Source: CAIYYX01 sp035530135 (GTDB lineage Bacteria > Pseudomonadota > Gammaproteobacteria > Burkholderiales > Rhodocyclaceae). From it: 5,324 nucleotides of DNA. The notes beneath the pieces are model-generated. The model did not search any database and was not told where the DNA came from. It was given only the letters and a program-made list of their open reading frames with translations. The position numbers were made by a program, and so were the translations under genes. Shown here piece by piece: positions 5,185-5,324 of this stretch. The DNA lies in the NCBI GenBank assembly GCA_035530135.1, contig DATKVJ010000122.1, forward strand, positions 1-5,324. The letters are read 5' to 3'. Each line of letters opens with the position of its first letter. The stretch's first letter is position 1.

Positions 5185-5285
5185 ACATAACCGCGCATTA
5201 CCCAAAGTAGGCCAGTCGCTGCGCAGGCTTCGCTTGGTGGCCTACCGCTTCGCGCCCTGCGGGTTCGGGTAATGGTCGGTTATGT
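5185..5285. repeat. 101-bp nested palindrome resembling an integron attC site
   Basis: The outer arms ACATAACCG (5185-5193) and CGGTTATGT (5277-5285) pair over 9 bp. A 2x2 mismatch follows, then CATTACCC (5196-5203) pairs with GGGTAATG (5267-5274) over 8 bp. Nested inside, TAGGCCA (5208-5214) pairs with TGGCCTA (5238-5244), with 4 nt unpaired on the left and 22 nt on the right. The ends ACATAAC and GTTATGT each match six of seven positions of the attC core pair RYYYAAC/GTTRRRY, and 101 bp lies within the attC size range. Against attC: the long near-perfect second stem and the lack of an integron integrase in view. A MITE, an IS200/IS605-type end or a replication or transfer origin are alternatives. 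The structure is certain; its identity is not. Confidence 0.6.
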
Positions 5286-5295
5286 CTTGCGCCCC

Positions 5296-5311
5296 AGCCC
5301 GGACAAGGGCT
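5296..5311 (+). other. Small hairpin beyond the palindrome
   Basis: AGCCC (5296-5300) pairs with GGGCT (5307-5311) around the loop GGACAA, with ATTT after it. It is short and the window ends 13 bp later, so its role cannot be judged. Confidence 0.3.
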
Positions 5312-5324
5312 ATTTCGGCGTCGC

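Larger units (their letters stand above)
4406..5324. other. Hairpin- and repeat-rich region with no recognisable gene
   Basis: About 920 bp without a gene I can identify. A forward frame is open from 4439 (TTG) to 5116 (225 codons), with no clear ribosome binding site and an Arg/Ala/Ser-rich product. Its third-position GC is about 68% over 200 codons counted by hand, against about 90% in the start of rimO, so it does not show the host's coding signature. The reverse strand in the same codon register is broken by several stops. The region carries multiple GC-rich hairpins, four copies of GCGGCTAC, a 12-bp repeat and a 101-bp palindrome at its right end. It may be the flank or remnant of an element integrated beside tRNA-Asp, or may encode structured RNA. 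No integrase, transposase or replication gene is visible. Confidence 0.6.

Noticed and set aside
4406..5324. CRISPR array
   Set aside because: The repeats are short (8-12 bp) and irregularly spaced, without a conserved full-length repeat or uniform spacers.

Overview
This window looks like chromosomal DNA from a high-GC proteobacterium, most likely a betaproteobacterium (inference from gene order, codon use and tRNA sequences; no marker here fixes the genus). A hand count of the first 50 rimO codons gives 45 with G or C in the third position. The three large genes are compact and co-directional, and the tRNAs encode their CCA ends.

Layout: positions 1-356 hold no convincing intact gene. There is a possible frameshifted gene remnant, a weak promoter candidate and a leader hairpin. 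Positions 357-3991 carry a tight three-gene unit on the + strand: rimO (ribosomal protein S12 methylthiotransferase), an RssA-like patatin-family hydrolase 3 bp later, and a GlcD/D-2-hydroxyglutarate-dehydrogenase-type FAD oxidoreductase that overlaps the hydrolase stop by an ATGA junction. Their arrangement implies one transcript; no shared pathway is evident. Positions 4013-4405 are a stable-RNA operon: a near-consensus sigma70 promoter with a GC-rich discriminator, then tRNA-Ala(GGC), tRNA-Glu(TTC) and tRNA-Asp(GTC), and a strong intrinsic terminator. A second, terminator-like hairpin sits between tRNA-Glu and tRNA-Asp.

Positions 4406-5324 (about 920 bp) contain no recognisable gene. The one long open frame there has a third-position GC of only about 68%, close to the local average and far below the real genes. 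The stretch is dense in hairpins and short repeats: four copies of GCGGCTAC, a 12-bp repeat, two mutually exclusive hairpins, and an 11-bp-arm hairpin. It ends in a 101-bp nested palindrome with some features of an integron attC site. Its position just after a tRNA gene, a common integration site, suggests a mobile-element flank or remnant. No integrase or other mobility gene is visible, so this remains inference. It is the part of the window most worth further work.
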